A DNA stretch of 64,000 nucleotides from Cristatella mucedo (taxonomy: Eukaryota; Bryozoa; Phylactolaemata; Cristatellidae): the NCBI GenBank assembly GCA_009760855.2, contig WPIO01000026.1, forward strand, positions 308,001 through 372,000, given 5' to 3'. This document shows, piece after piece, positions 24,238 to 35,233 of this stretch. Every line of letters begins with the position of its first letter. Position 1 is the stretch's first letter. The position numbers were made by a program, and so were the translations under genes. The notes beneath the pieces were generated by a model. That model did no database searches and was not told the DNA's origin. It saw only the letters and a program-made list of their open reading frames with translations.

Positions 24238-25289
24238 TCTATGTGTTAGGACTGTGGACGATGTCAAATGGCACTGACTGCTCCGTTTGTCTGCTGCAGT
24301 TCTGTGCAGCTTAAAGCAAACACATTAATGGGTTGGACCAACCCTGTGGATCAGTCAGTCTTGTTAAGGTCTGTAGCAATGGCTGTACAACTGTTCTTCT
24401 TTACCAGCTAGGCTCTAGACTACACGAAAAGTGAGCTTTATTTGGTTCGTCGTTTTTTCATTGACTGTGCAGTAGGTCGGGCTTCTTGATCGTCCATACC
24501 AATAATTCTGTATGCTGTTGTATGTTGGTATACACAAGGTCTGAGCAGCTGTTGACTGTTGCAGCTATGTTAGCCGTGAATGAGTCACAGAGGATGCAGT
24601 CAGGTGAAAAGGGAATGGGCATTGACGTCTGGAATGTGGTTTCGTGCATTTCACCATTTCTCGTGATCATACTGATAAAGCTATTGCACACTCGACAATG
24701 AAATTGCAAAAAATGGTTAAACAGATATAGAGTTACAACTACAATTTCAGGTGATATGTTTAGGCATAACAAAGTCTTCTGTGGTTCTGCCGAAAATTGC
24801 CTTGCAAATAGAGCAGCTGCCAATAATAAAGGCTGCTTGCTGTCGTGCATCAACCTGCAGATCTCCGGACGATCAGTTTTCTATACCTCTGACCTAGCAG
24901 TTATCGGGTCGAAATGATAGAGTTAGTGTGTATCTTACCTCGAGTTTTTGGCAGTGGCAGGCTCAGTTCCCGAGGATGACAGTATATTCTTTCTTTCAAC
25001 CGCTTATAATCGCTTTTTTATGTTTGGGTGTTATTTTAAATCCAGCCGTTGGTTCAGCAATATGTACTGGTTTTGCCTGAAATTTCCGAACTGCTGGCCT
25101 GTGGCGATAGCAGGAGAGTATTGAGGTGAGCAGTGGACAAAATGAGACATGACTAGTCAACCGATCCTCAGAAGTGAGGACTTAACGATCCAATAAGTAT
25201 CGTCGCTCCACCAGAATTGATTTTCCTTGCGAATCTGTGCATAACTTAAGATCAAATGACGCATCAAATAAGCACATAGTCAAAACTTA
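24238..25289. other. 3' flank of EXOSC3; no gene recognised
   Basis: It should include the EXOSC3 3' UTR, but I see no clear AATAAA close to the stop. The 131-residue - strand frame at 24458-24853 shows no domain. Confidence 0.4.
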
Positions 25290-26640
25290 TTAGTAATAAT
25301 AATACATTTGATAAAGCCGCCTCAGAGAAGTTAATGTCTTTCTAGGCGCTTTACATTTGCTGCAAAGGAAGCACGATCGAATGGTTAGTTGAAGCATGCT
25401 CAATAAAGAACAAGAATAACATGATTAGGGGTTGCATGCACAGGTTCAGCATGCAAGTGTGGTTATTGGCAGCATGCTATGTCAGCACGCATAAGGACAT
25501 TGGTCGAATCACAGGGACCCATAAAATGCCGTGATTAATTGGTGCGTTTTTAGCCTCTAAGTGTGGTCAAATCAGATGTCACACGTCGGGAGTGAGTTCC
25601 AGGCTTTGGGAGCATATGAAATAAAGGCACGTCTCCAGGGATTTGAGGTTTGTACGAGGTATAGGTAAACAGTTACGAAAAGCGGGTAATACGATGCTTA
25701 GCCTGGTTGAGGCAGTAGATCTGATAGGTAGGCTGGAGCCAAAGAATAAATGGACCTAAGAGTGAGTGACAAAACCTTGAAGTCGATGCGTTGTTTGACT
25801 GGGAGCCAGTGCAGGTCAGTGAAGTGGTGAGACGTGACAATTGTGACGCTCACGATAGTCAAGCCTAGCTGCAGTGCCTTGCAGCAGCTATAAGCGCCTG
25901 ATTGCACAGGCCAGCAAACTGAGTCACAGAAGTTGAGACGGGATGTCACAAATGCATTGACCAATTTAGACGTGGTATCTCTTGTCTAAACAAGCCCGAA
26001 TTTTAGCAGTCCTGTGTAGCTGAAAGTAGGCAGACTTGGCTGAAAGCCGATTTCGTGCAGATTCAACAGGAGATATGCTGGCAGAGCCGATTTCAAGCGT
26101 TAGCCTTTCTAATTTCTGAATGAGACTTGGTTTGACCTTAACTAGTAAGTTTGCTTTAGAATTCAACTTAAAGTTTGCTGCCATTCGCGTTCTAATGTCA
26201 TCAATACATGCAACAAGGGTCAACTCAGTTGCACCTTTGCTTTGATCCCTCCCAGCCCTCGAGTTGAGAGAACTCGAGGGCTGGGAGGGATCAAAGCAAA
26301 GGTGCAACTGAGTGTCATCTGCTTAGAAGTGAAAGGCTAGATTTCGCCTGGCAAGCACATCGGCAAGAGGGAGAGTATAAACCGTGAAAAAATGAGCAAG
26401 CATGGATCCCTGAGGTACTCCATATTTCGGAGATTCCTCTGATGATCTTTGTCCATTCATATAAATACTCTCGAGTCTCAACCTGAATCACTGCAATGCA
26501 AGGCCAGTAATGCCCTGGCGAAATGGGCGCTCAAGAAAGATTAGGTGATCAATAGTATCGAAAGATCGAGCAGAACAAGCAGAAATACTCTTACCTAAGT
26601 CAGCATTCCTAATTAGGTCGTTGTACACCCAAAGCAACGC
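25290..26640 (-). mobile_element. L2/CR1-like LINE copy, decayed
   Basis: It starts with AATAATAATACATTTGATAA, then the 3' UTR and the C-terminal ORF block (FVTSRLNFCDSV and LHWLPVKQRIDFKVLSLTL in short - strand frames). Reverse-transcriptase remnants follow, and the copy fades out around 26640. A perfect hairpin at 26223-26313 is a later rearrangement in it. Confidence 0.8.
26223..26313. repeat. Perfect 43-bp inverted repeat, 5-base loop
   Basis: Arm 26223-26265 is the exact reverse complement of arm 26271-26313, with GAGAG between. The right arm matches the normal LINE sequence (compare 49370-49440). The left arm is an extra inverted copy. Confidence 0.95.
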
Positions 26641-27664
26641 TGGCTCTGTGGAGTGAAAAGCTGTGAAACCTGTCTATAAGTTACTAGCAAGGTTGGAAGT
26701 TTCAATATATGATGATTTATAACAAATAAATTCATTCTCGTGCCAAGACAAAATGAGACGGCTGCATGTTTTAAAAAAGAACCTAAAATAAGGCTGTTTT
26801 GCCCCAAATACGGCCAAAAATTAGACACCGAGGAAAGCGGGATCTTAGAAGATAGGTGGTCGCCATTGCAATATGTGCTAACATGTAGGGATGTAAGAGA
26901 CGTGTAGTCTAATGTACTCTCTGGGTTATGATGTCGACGTTATTCCCCGACTAAGCGAAATCTGTCCCCTAAATGTATCTTCTGTGTATAATTACCGTAC
27001 GAAGAAATTGCAGATACACGTTTCTGTCGCGTTTCTTCGTGTGGGGCTATTGCTTGAAAACAATCTATATAGCATAAGCTGTATTTTCTTGCTGTTGCAA
27101 TCTGAAAACAGACATCTTGCAATCTTTATAGCACATGCTTCTATTTTGCGCTGATGAAACGCAGCTGCACTTGTACGTTGATCCTTCACTTCTTTCTATC
27201 GTCTCAAGCTGTCTCGGCTCCTCTGAGGCTTTTGTAGCGAGAATTCGTACTCGGATGGCTGCAATATTCTCACATTGATTGACGATACAGCCTACTGACT
27301 TGCTTTACGTTTATCCGACCTTGCCCAGAAGTTAAAAAGCCGAACGTTCCAAATAGGCTCGGTCAGCACGCCTGTAGCGTCAAGTAATCTGGTTGTTCTG
27401 ATCGAAAATTAGTTTCCTGGGTGATCTCATCTGCTCTACGGTTGTCTTCTGACTTACAACTACGTAAAAATTTGGGCTTAAACTAGGTAAGGATACTATT
27501 GCCAAGGTGTCACATTCATTTCTGACACCTGTCTGGACCGCAGTAACTCATTACTCACAGGTCTCCGTGTGCACTGAAGACACTTGCTGTCATTACCGAC
27601 TTGACATCCCGTCATCTCCCAATTAGAGAACATTTAACACAGAACTAAACACTCTTCTCTCCTC
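26641..27664. other. No gene recognised; flank of the large element
   Basis: Host sequence of ordinary composition up to the target duplication at 27665. Small overlapping open frames at 26912-27189 show no domain. Confidence 0.4.
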
Positions 27665-27669
27665 AGCCT
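27665..27669. repeat. Target site duplication AGCCT, left
   Basis: AGCCT stands directly outside the left terminal repeat and recurs directly outside the right one at 53193-53197. AGCCTT (6 bases) is also shared if the terminal T is assigned to the duplication. Polintons usually make 6-bp duplications. Confidence 0.85.
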
Positions 27670-27790
27670 TGTTGTTATAAAATCCACGTTTTTGAACATT
27701 TCCCCTATCAACACTCTCATCTGCTCACTTTTGCTCGAATATTTGGTGTTGTTAGTGAAAATGTTCCTAAACTACGATTTTATAACAACA
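27670..27790. repeat. Left 121-bp terminal inverted repeat of the Polinton
   Basis: It aligns without gaps to the reverse complement of 53072-53192, with about ten mismatches. It opens with TGTTGTTATAAAATC and closes with the exact reverse complement of those 15 bases. The next 30 bases inward pair at about 22 of 30 positions. The unit is therefore an imperfect palindrome with a ~31-base apex. Confidence 0.95.
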
Positions 27791-27871
27791 TTAAAGCTTT
27801 TGTTTAATGTTTTTTATCTATATTGTAGTGAAACCATTTTATTTTAATGATTTATTTATTATATTATACAA

Positions 27872-28506
27872 ATGCCTTTGTCCTATGTTTCTAGAACATT
27901 GCTTAAAAGAAAAGGAGAAAAAGCAAGCAGTTAGAAAAAACGAGTTAATAATATATTTAAAAAACTGCATAGAATTGATGTACCAACTAATGTTAAACAA
28001 CTCACATTATTTGTTACAGAGTATACTTTTCCAGAAGTTAATACATGTTTATTTGAGAACATTTATAGAGTTTATAGTTTTGATTATATTTTACAAGAAG
28101 TTGTTTCTAAAGCTGTTTATTGGAGAAAAAACTAGTAGAAAAACATATTAAAAAATGTAAAGAGAAAAGAAGTTCTGAAATTAGAAAAATAGAATGGTCT
28201 GAGAAATATAGGGAAATTCTATCAATTAATTCAAAATTACAAAGGGAGAAATATACTCATTTTAGGCACCGTACTAATTATTATAATAATAATATTAGTA
28301 CTGATGATTGTTTTTGTGATAAAGGTGAACATTCTTGGAAAACAAAGTATGATTATAAGAAAGAACTTGAAGAATTAGGTGTTCCAAAAATTATAGTAAC
28401 AGATTATGATATTGAAATTGCTGAAAATAGAGATGTTTGTGATTGTATGTTTCCATATTGTCGTCATACTCCTCTTTATAGACCTGGTACAAGGCCTTGG
28501 AAGTAA
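27872..28506 (+). pseudogene. Element gene of unknown function, first gene at the left end
   Basis: From ATG 27872 (preceded by TATTATACAA) an open frame runs to an in-frame TAG near 27932, then on to about 28130. There a frameshift leads into the frame that ends with TAA at 28504-28506. The product would be about 210 residues. The first half contains a hydrophobic/aromatic region (VTEYTFPEVN); the second half is lysine-rich (EKHIKKCKEKR) and then has a Cys/His cluster CFCDKGEHSW and CDCMFPYCRHTP. I do not recognise the family. Confidence 0.55.
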
Positions 28507-28529
28507 ATTCTAATTAATATAGGGACAAC

Positions 28530-28927
28530 ATGTCAGATCTGAGAACCAAATACGCAAATGATAAATATAACAAAATACTTTTAGACAATGAACGAATTAA
28601 AGGTTGTTTAACTAATTAATAAGAGTTAAATACTGTTTTTAATGTATAGGTGTTTTATTATCTCTTGTAATTAAAGTAACCAGTACTTATATTCCAAAAT
28701 ACGAGGAACTTTCTCATGTAGTAACTGTTTTAGGAACAATGATAATCATAATCTCAATAGATAGTACAATACCACAAATTGATAGAAGAAAAAGATCTAC
28801 ACTTCAAGCAAATCATAACTTAGTTTCAAAGATTTTAGATGCCGTAGATGATGATAAAATAACTAAAGAAGAATTCAATGAAATATTAGTTGATCCATTA
28901 GAAAATATAAGTGATACTAAGTCTTAA
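28530..28927 (+). pseudogene. Small membrane protein, holin-like layout
   Basis: ATG 28530 follows TATAGGGACAAC. The first frame gives MSDLRTKYANDKYNKI and breaks near 28618. The continuing frame (to TAA 28925-28927) has two hydrophobic segments, GVLLSLVIKVTS and VVTVLGTMIIIISI, then a charged tail with the EF-hand-like string DDDKITKEEFNEIL. Two membrane segments plus a charged tail is the layout of phage holins, but this is only a resemblance. The end overlaps the integrase end by about 11 bases (convergent). Confidence 0.5.
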
Positions 28928-29787
28928 TCACTTGTAACTCCTCTTGAACAAAACTTCTCTTAACATCATTTACCCAATATCTAACTGCTTTTTCTTGCAA
29001 TACCATTATTCTAACAATATTATGTTTATTCAAACTCCATAATGCATCTGTAGCTCTTCTTCTTTTTTTCATCGTCTCCTTCACCTGTTTCTAATAAGTA
29101 TCTAACAGTTGTTCCAAGTTCTAATAACTTTTCTTGTTCTCCAACTTTTATGTGATATTTTGGTTTCTTTAGTTTTACTTTTCTTTTTTATTGCTTTAGC
29201 AGGTTTTTCACCAGTTGCTTTTGTAATACAATTATTTAGATAATCAATAATCTTTGATAAATTATAAATCCATTCTCTGTTTCTAGTATATTATCTTTTA
29301 TTGATACTTTCTATTTCTTTTTCATACTGTGCAATAAATGCTCTCTCAGCAACTGTTTTATTCATTCTTTCAACTAATGCAACACTCTTTTTACTAGTAC
29401 CTTCAATAATATTTGTTTCATGTTTTTTTATTTCTTTAGCAAACTCTTTTAAACTCTGATCCTGGATCTACAGTCATTTTTTTGGCCATTTCAAAGGACC
29501 TTTATTGTAAATATCTATTATTACTTTTGTTACTTATTTAGAAGACTTTGCTTTAAGTGGTCTTGAATCTTTATATCTACTAGCAACATCAATAACACTC
29601 AAAGCATATTTATATCCAGAATCATTAGGCATGTATAAAATGTCTGCTTGATGATTTTCATTGGGCTCAACAATATTAAAGAAGCCTTGTGGAGTTTTCT
29701 TAGGTCTCGGTTTGAATACTTGACTTATATATGAGTCAGGATTGAATTTACCTTCTTTTTTCTTTCATTTAGAGTTAAAAATGACAT
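28917..29787 (-). pseudogene. Retroviral-type (rve) DDE integrase
   Basis: Inserts the element into host DNA and gives Polintons their short target duplication. ATG at 29785-29787 sits right behind TCTCTATAGA. Pieces read in order: HQADILYMPNDSGYKYALSV (first catalytic Asp, about 29645), VDPGSEF (second Asp, about 29470), VALVERMNKTVAERAF (catalytic Glu, about 29375), then a C-terminal domain with VRYLLETGEGDD, RATDALWSLNKHNI and RSFVQEELQV, typical of Polinton/adintovirus integrases. It ends at TAG 28917-28919. At least three frameshifts and several stops (TAA after KSSK, TAA after NKR) inactivate it. Length, about 290 codons, is normal for the family. Confidence 0.9.
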
Positions 29788-29803
29788 TCTATAGAGAAAG
29801 GAA

Positions 29804-30233
29804 ATACTTTGCGATATATGTTTAAATACATTTAATGAAACTGAATACCTTGAAACAGGTCATCCTTATTGTCATCAAAAAATAAAAAGACCAAAACAAA
29901 AATATGAAATACGTTGTGATATCTGTAATAAAGATATGAGTGAAACAGAATTTGATTCTAGTCTTATGCGTTATGATGCAATTATAATTTGTTCATATTG
30001 TAACATAAATACTAATTCATTTAAAAAAGAAAGAGAGATCGACTAAATTATAAACATCAGTTAAGAAACACTTAAAAAACAATGTTGCTCCACACCTTTA
30101 CATCATTGCCTAGACCATGAAACTATTTGTGCTATTTCAAAACTATTCCCTCCTGTTAAAGGTAAACGTAAAGCAACAAAGTTAAAAGAATTAATAGTTT
30201 TAATATTTCATTATACTTCTCAGGAGGTTACAT
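29804..30233 (+). pseudogene. Zinc-finger-like protein with CxxC pairs
   Basis: Divergent from the integrase, with only 16 bases between presumed starts. The frame shows CDICLNTF...GHPYCHQ, then CDICNKDM...CSYCN, suggesting two zinc-binding knuckles; it ends KKEREID at about 30045. A second Cys/His stretch CCSTPLHHCLDHE follows in a shifted frame up to TAA 30231-30233. No ATG is seen; an ATA at the expected start may be a mutated ATG. No known family is recognised. Confidence 0.45.
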
Positions 30234-31080
30234 AACTGACCAAGAGGTTTACTCTTAGTTTTCCAGTTGTATCAATGAAGTAATAGTCTGTCGGTAGTCT
30301 TGTAAAATAAATATAATACTTCAAGTCAACACCTGTTTGATAAGTATTTATTGCTCTTACATCTCCAGATACAGCAGTTGTATCACTATCAGGTTTTAGA
30401 AATACACAATTAGATGCTCCTAAAACCATAACATTTAATATCATTATAGGTGGGGCTGTTTTATTTGTCCACGAATAGTGTGTTGATAGATTTAGTATTG
30501 AATTCTTTGCATTAACATCCATTGAGATGGCTATTACTTCTGTTATTTTTTTAACTGTTTTATCTACATAAGATTTAGTTGCAACATCAGAAGCATTAAC
30601 GGGCTCTGCAATGTTTGTTATTGAATAACCACCCATATTGATATTTGTTGTTGAAGGAAATGCTTTCAGTAATACATCTCGTTTCAAGCCTCCATGAGTC
30701 ACACAATAATCATCATTTAACACTGTTGGGTTAGTTGTACTATTATTCCAATATGCTGATGTTATAGCAAAACCAAACATGTTTAAATCACCTAACATTG
30801 TATCACCAGTTTTCTAAACATAGTTATCTATTTGACTTAAGTTAACACCATCAGTAGGATTAACACCTTGTCCGAGGTTAGTAATAGTTTTACCAGAAAG
30901 ATTCAATGTTGTTCCTGAATTAACAACAAATTTAGCATCTGCATGAGATTTTGTTACAGCATCAGAATCATTAACTGGATTGGATAAATTTACGAATCTG
31001 TTTCCATTAGCATTCAAATCTGAAAGTATAATACCATTAATTTTTGATACGAAATCATCAATGTGAATTTTGTTGCTCAT
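30220..31080 (-). pseudogene. Fibre-like protein with repeated collar motif
   Basis: ATG 31080 is preceded by TATATAGACA. One frame of 287 codons is broken only by TAG at 30814-30816. It carries repeats of the form N-G-x-x-[IV]-x-N-L/I-x-x-P-V-N-x-x-D-A/V-x-T-K-x-Y/H-[AV]-D: NLSNPVNDSDAVTKSHAD, NLGQGVNPTDGVNLSQID, NIAEPVNASDVATKSYVD. This motif is known from phage and giant-virus tail or fibre proteins. The last ~120 residues (from about SMDVNAKNS) look like a separate head domain. Likely a receptor-binding fibre. The tail ends against the convergent zinc-finger gene. Confidence 0.75.
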
Positions 31081-31259
31081 TGTCTATATAATTATTAATT
31101 AGTATTTTACTACTATTTAATATTTCTATAACTACTGGAACTATTCTAGCAAATCGTCCATAGTCTTCTTCTTCAACACATTGTATCTCAACTATTTTTA
31201 TATATTTTATATCAAAACCAAAACTTTTTTTTATTGTTAAAACGACCATAATCACACAT

Positions 31260-31917
31260 TATATCAAATTAAAAATCATAATAATTTTCATCTTTAAGTA
31301 AATACATGGAAAGCGGTTCTCTAATTGGCCAAATCATAAACATAACTCGTAGGAATTCTAACTATTCCAGCTGCTACATAATCTTTTGGTGGTTCTTTGC
31401 AATTCAAACCTTCAACAAATATTTCAAATTCACTATAGAAACACCTGCTAAGTTTTAGTTCATGTAATCCAAGTAAACATGGAGCTAATTATTGTTTTGG
31501 TATACATTATTCAACTTCTTCAACTTCTACTTCTACTCCACAAACATTTTATTTCTATTAGTGTATCTTCATCTATAATTCCGTCTGGTGAATAACGATA
31601 TACACCATCACTAGTAAAACATTCATTTGAATTTTCTATCTTTCTTTCTAATTTCATTTCTAAATATTTAGAAGCAATAGGTTCGAATACCTTACCAAAT
31701 AACATTTGTGGAAACCTCATAGGAGAGCTATTAGCAATATATTTTTTTAGTTTTCTATTTGCAATCATTTCTATATCACAATCAATTTGTGAACCAAAAA
31801 CCATTTCATTTCCTAAAACAGAATAGACTTCTGATCCACCAATATTTAAACCCATTGCTCTCTTCCACTCATCAGATCCTTGAATAAAATTTGTTTTTTT
31901 GCATTATATCTAGTCAT
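31260..31917 (-). pseudogene. YqaJ/lambda-exonuclease-type viral recombinase nuclease
   Basis: ATG 31915-31917 starts just below the capsid gene stop at 31928. The early part reads QGSDEWKRAMGLNIGGSEV (a frameshift lies near 31890), the N-terminal signature of YqaJ-like nucleases. The frame at 31520-31855 then gives FGKVFEPIASKYLE and the PD-(D/E)xK core YSPDGIIDEDTLIEIKC: Asp in SPDG and Glu-x-Lys in IEIKC. A frameshift after IEIKC leads to a C-terminal part with LHELKLSRCFYSEFEIFVEG and in-frame TAA codons. Such enzymes resect DNA ends for recombination and concatemer processing. The family assignment is firm; function here is inferred. The 3' limit is approximate. Confidence 0.8.
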
Positions 31918-31927
31918 TATAATTTTA

Positions 31928-33417
31928 TTAAAAATCTTTTCCATCGTAAACAGTCATTCTTTTACTGCAAGTGAACTTAGCACCACTACCATTTGATGTT
32001 AGTTCAGCAGTATTCTCACAAATAGTCAAGTAATGAATAAGAATACCTCCAGCAGGAATATTAACACTATTAAATTCAATAGTTACATCAAGTCTAGAAG
32101 TTACTCTAAGAGGTTCATCATTGTATTGCAAGTCAACTACATGAATAGGATAAAGTGTCCTCCACTCAGGGTAAGTAACACCAACAGGTTCAGTAACCTC
32201 GTTAAGACCAAGATATTATTTTCTGAATGTCGTAAAATCCATACTTGCTGGTGCACACTTTCCAAGTTTTGGCAGAGTAGATCTTATTACAGAAGGATAT
32301 TGTTTAGACCCATTAGCAAGTACAGAAACACTCTTAATATCACAATGATTGCAAGTACAAGGATTTCCAGTATAAGTATCATATTTATCATAATTTTAAG
32401 CTGCAACAATCAACCATCTAACTTTATCAATTGTATTTTGAACTGATAGAGTTTTAGAGAATTTAGTTGCTTGGTTGGGTGCTGTGATTGTAGCGTTTTC
32501 ATAGCGTCTAACTCCGTAGTTTAGTCTAATTTTCTTTTATCTCTCACTTGAGATATCTGCAAGTACTCTTTGGATACTTTCTTTTGGTACAACACGTGGA
32601 ACGACAAGTCTCATTTTTGTCATTGCGATTTTGAAAGCATTCCAAGTCCCATCAGCAGCGGCAGTAATAGCTCTTGAAACCATAACATTATTAGCACCAA
32701 ATGCTCCAGTTAGAATAGCATCTTTATTATCAAATCCGCCAACTCTTGTCATTTCAAGTGTAAATGGAATATTATAAAGAATTTTATTCATATCAGCACA
32801 AAAGCCAGAAATTCTTGATAGAGGGAGAGCGATACTAAAGTTTCCATTATTATCAACAAGGTTGTTTATAATACCTCTCCTATATACAAATCCAATGTTT
32901 GATGCTGTAGCTCCAGAAGCAGCTGGGCTAACATATGAAGTAAGATTTGTATACATATCTTCCATTGAACTAGCTTCATCTTTTTTCCATCCAGTTGCAA
33001 GACCTTCAGTTCTATTGTAATCATTTGGATAACAAAGTAGACCCATTAACGTTGAAACAGTTCCAACACCTTGTGTAAGAGGAAGGCTTTCAATTTCTTC
33101 AGCACCAAGTCCAACTCTCATGCTATTAAACATCCAAGCACCTGCATTGTTAACAAGACCAACAAAATGGCAGCAAAAGCTCCACCTGCAGCAACTTGTG
33201 CTTGTAATTGACCTTCAAGTAAATTATAACCATCAGATAGAACATAACACGTTTGTTGTTCACCAGGAACAATGAATGTAGCTAGTTTAGTATTAATATT
33301 ATCAGTTTTATTACCATTAGTTAGATAAAACTCTCTAAATTGATTATCTCTAAGTTTATAGTCAGGAAACTCAGAATCTCCCAATTCAAGTATACTATCG
33401 ATAGGTGCACTTGCCAT
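31928..33417 (-). pseudogene. Major capsid protein, double jelly-roll
   Basis: Forms the hexameric capsomers of the virion. ATG 33415-33417 follows TATATAGAGAAGAA. The first frame (MASAPIDSILELGDSEF onward) breaks by frameshift near 33170. From 33133 to the stop at 31928-31930 everything is in one frame, with TAA codons at 32537-32539, 32396-32398 and 32216-32218. The block LPLSRISGFCADMNKILYNI followed by FTLEMTR matches the Polinton/adintovirus capsid signature of the first jelly roll. WRTLYPIHVVDLQYNDEPLR lies in the second half. About 496 codons, within the family range. Order here (coiled-coil gene, then capsid) fits a morphogenesis block. Confidence 0.85.
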
Positions 33418-33443
33418 TTCTTCTCTATATAAAAAACTAAAAA

Positions 33444-34037
33444 TTATTTTCTACTTTGAATATATAATCCAGCTCCTATTTTTTTCTTCATATTTCCACC
33501 ATAACCATCAGGTCTAACATAAGGAACAACAGCTTTAGTACTAATTACTTTCTCTATTTCTTTATATGCTTTAGGATTATTCTCTGTAAAAGTCTCTGAA
33601 TAGTCTTCTACTTCTGGTTCTTCTTCTATCTTAGCTCTTCTACTTTTTTTAGATTTTTTATTGACCTCAAGCATAATACGTTTTAATTCAAGATCAATCT
33701 CTTTCATCTTTCTATCATAATCTTCATCTTTTCTTTTCTTCTCAAGTTCATATTCAAGTTCTTTCTTTCTTCTCTCTTCTTCAAGTTTATCATCCATCTC
33801 TCTACGTTTAGCAGCATAATCTTGATCTATCTTTTCATTTTTAGTTTTTAGTTTAGTAAGTTTTCTTGCTTGATGCATATCAATACCTTTGTTTGCAATA
33901 TTCCTACTCATAGAAGTTAATCCTGTTACAATTGGTGCTGCTTTAGTAACACCTTCAATCACTTTATCAAGTAATCCATATCCGTGGTATTTACTTCCAC
34001 GAATTCTAGTATGACCAATTCTCGCATAACTACCCAT
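33444..34037 (-). CDS. Coiled-coil morphogenesis protein, intact, unknown
   Basis: An intact 197-codon frame from ATG 34037 (preceded by TAATATAGAGCA), directly between the minor-capsid-like gene and the capsid gene. The N-terminus is glycine/arginine-rich (GHTRIRGSKYHGYGLLDKV) followed by a short amphipathic stretch (VTKAAPIVTGL). Residues ~55-135 are a highly charged Lys/Glu coiled coil. The C-terminus is PDGYGGNMKKKIGAGLYIQ. By position it could be a scaffold or a pVI-like cement protein. No family is recognised, and this is one of few undamaged frames in the element. Confidence 0.6.
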   Translation of the reverse strand: MGSYARIGHTRIRGSKYHGYGLLDKVIEGVTKAAPIVTGLTSMSRNIANKGIDMHQARKLTKLKTKNEKIDQDYAAKRREMDDKLEEERRKKELEYELEKKRKDEDYDRKMKEIDLELKRIMLEVNKKSKKSRRAKIEEEPEVEDYSETFTENNPKAYKEIEKVISTKAVVPYVRPDGYGGNMKKKIGAGLYIQSRK

Positions 34038-34046
34038 TGCTCTATA

Positions 34047-34945
34047 TTACTTTGAAGTTTCTATAGTTGCAACTACATCAGTAATAATATTTACAGGATT
34101 TCCATTTTGATCTGTTAAACTTATTTTAAAACTACTTATTGCATCTATATCACGACGTGTTGGTAAGTACAGTGTATTTGGAATATGTAAATCAACTTTA
34201 TCACCTGGATTAATATCATCAATATAAAAAATATATGAAGATATACACTGTTCTAAAAAACTTTTTTTCTTTCTATATAATTCACAAGTGGATCGACTAA
34301 ATCACAATCAACACTTATCCATTGTATTCCTTTATTATCTGGTAATACCATTTTATTCCATGCTTTATAAATACCAGTAAAATACATAGCTTTTTCTATT
34401 GCTTCATATGGTGTTCCACCAACAAGAGCAGGATCAAATGTTCCTTGTTGATTTGAATTGAAACCTAATGTATCTCCGATTGAATATATAGCTCCAGCAG
34501 CACTACCAAGTATAACAACATAATCTGGAGTTACTTGCATTATTATTTTATCGTCTGTATCAACACTAAACTTTATTCCTGAACTATTCTTTTTTGTTAT
34601 ATCATAAAAAGCACTAGAAGCTGATGTTGTTTTTGTTCCATCTTGTGCAACAATAGTTTTTGGTTGAGAGTCTTGTGATGCTCTATTTAAAGCTGCAATG
34701 ATTTTATTTGAATCATAATAATCAGGAGCAATTGTAATATATGTAATATTCATATAAGTTAAACCCCATCTATAACAATGTTTATCATTTACATCTTTAA
34801 TAACATGTAATATTACTTTATTAGTATAAGTAAACTCTACTCTACGCAAACCAACTTTATTATAACCTGAGTCAGATCCGAGCATAAGTGGTGGCATTAA
34901 TGTTTTTGATTCTGAACTACTTGTTCCTGTTAATCGTATAGACAT
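34047..34945 (-). pseudogene. Minor capsid (penton-like) protein
   Basis: ATG 34943-34945. The frame runs to TAA at 34253, where a frameshift close to the end joins it to a last stretch ending with TAA at 34047-34049. The middle shows YSIGDTLGFNSNQQGTFDP and IQWISVDCDLVDPLVNY. The terminal stretch has IPNTLYLPTRRDIDAISSF and KISLTDQNGNPVNI. The pattern 'cDLV...lPt...I..i.i.l.DqnG.pV' is the C-terminal half of the Polinton minor capsid jelly roll. About 299 codons. The gene at 34955-35227 looks like a paralogue of its C-terminal part. Confidence 0.7.
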
Positions 34946-34954
34946 TGTCTTATT

Positions 34955-35227
34955 TTAAACTTCAAGAATTTCTGTAACAACAGTGATTTCTTGAGAACCA
35001 AAATCCAACACATTCAAATTCTGATCAGTTACAGTAATTTCTATATTTGAAATAGCATCAGTAGAAACATTATGATATTCAAAAGTATTTGGTTCAAATA
35101 GCATTCTTTCCCATTGATAGAACTCGAAAGGAAAACTTCTTAATACTTGTGTTTCTATTCCATTTATGAAACTTTATCTACTAGCAACTAAATTACAACT
35201 TATAAGTATTGTATTTAAATTTGACAT
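34955..35227 (-). pseudogene. Short minor-capsid-like paralogue
   Basis: ATG 35225-35227 lies in TCTATATG. The 91-codon frame is broken by one TAA at 35174-35176. It reads ISCNLVAS, then VLRSFPFEFYQWERM, then IEITVTDQNLNVLDFGSQE: the same C-terminal jelly-roll pattern as the neighbouring minor capsid gene. It could be a separate small protein, or the split-off C-terminal half of the gene at 35234-35815. Confidence 0.6.
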
Positions 35228-35233
35228 ATAGAT

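Noticed and set aside
31058-31255. 65-residue - strand frame between the fibre and nuclease genes
   Set aside because: It needs a GTG start, overlaps the fibre start and has no recognisable features; not supported as a gene.
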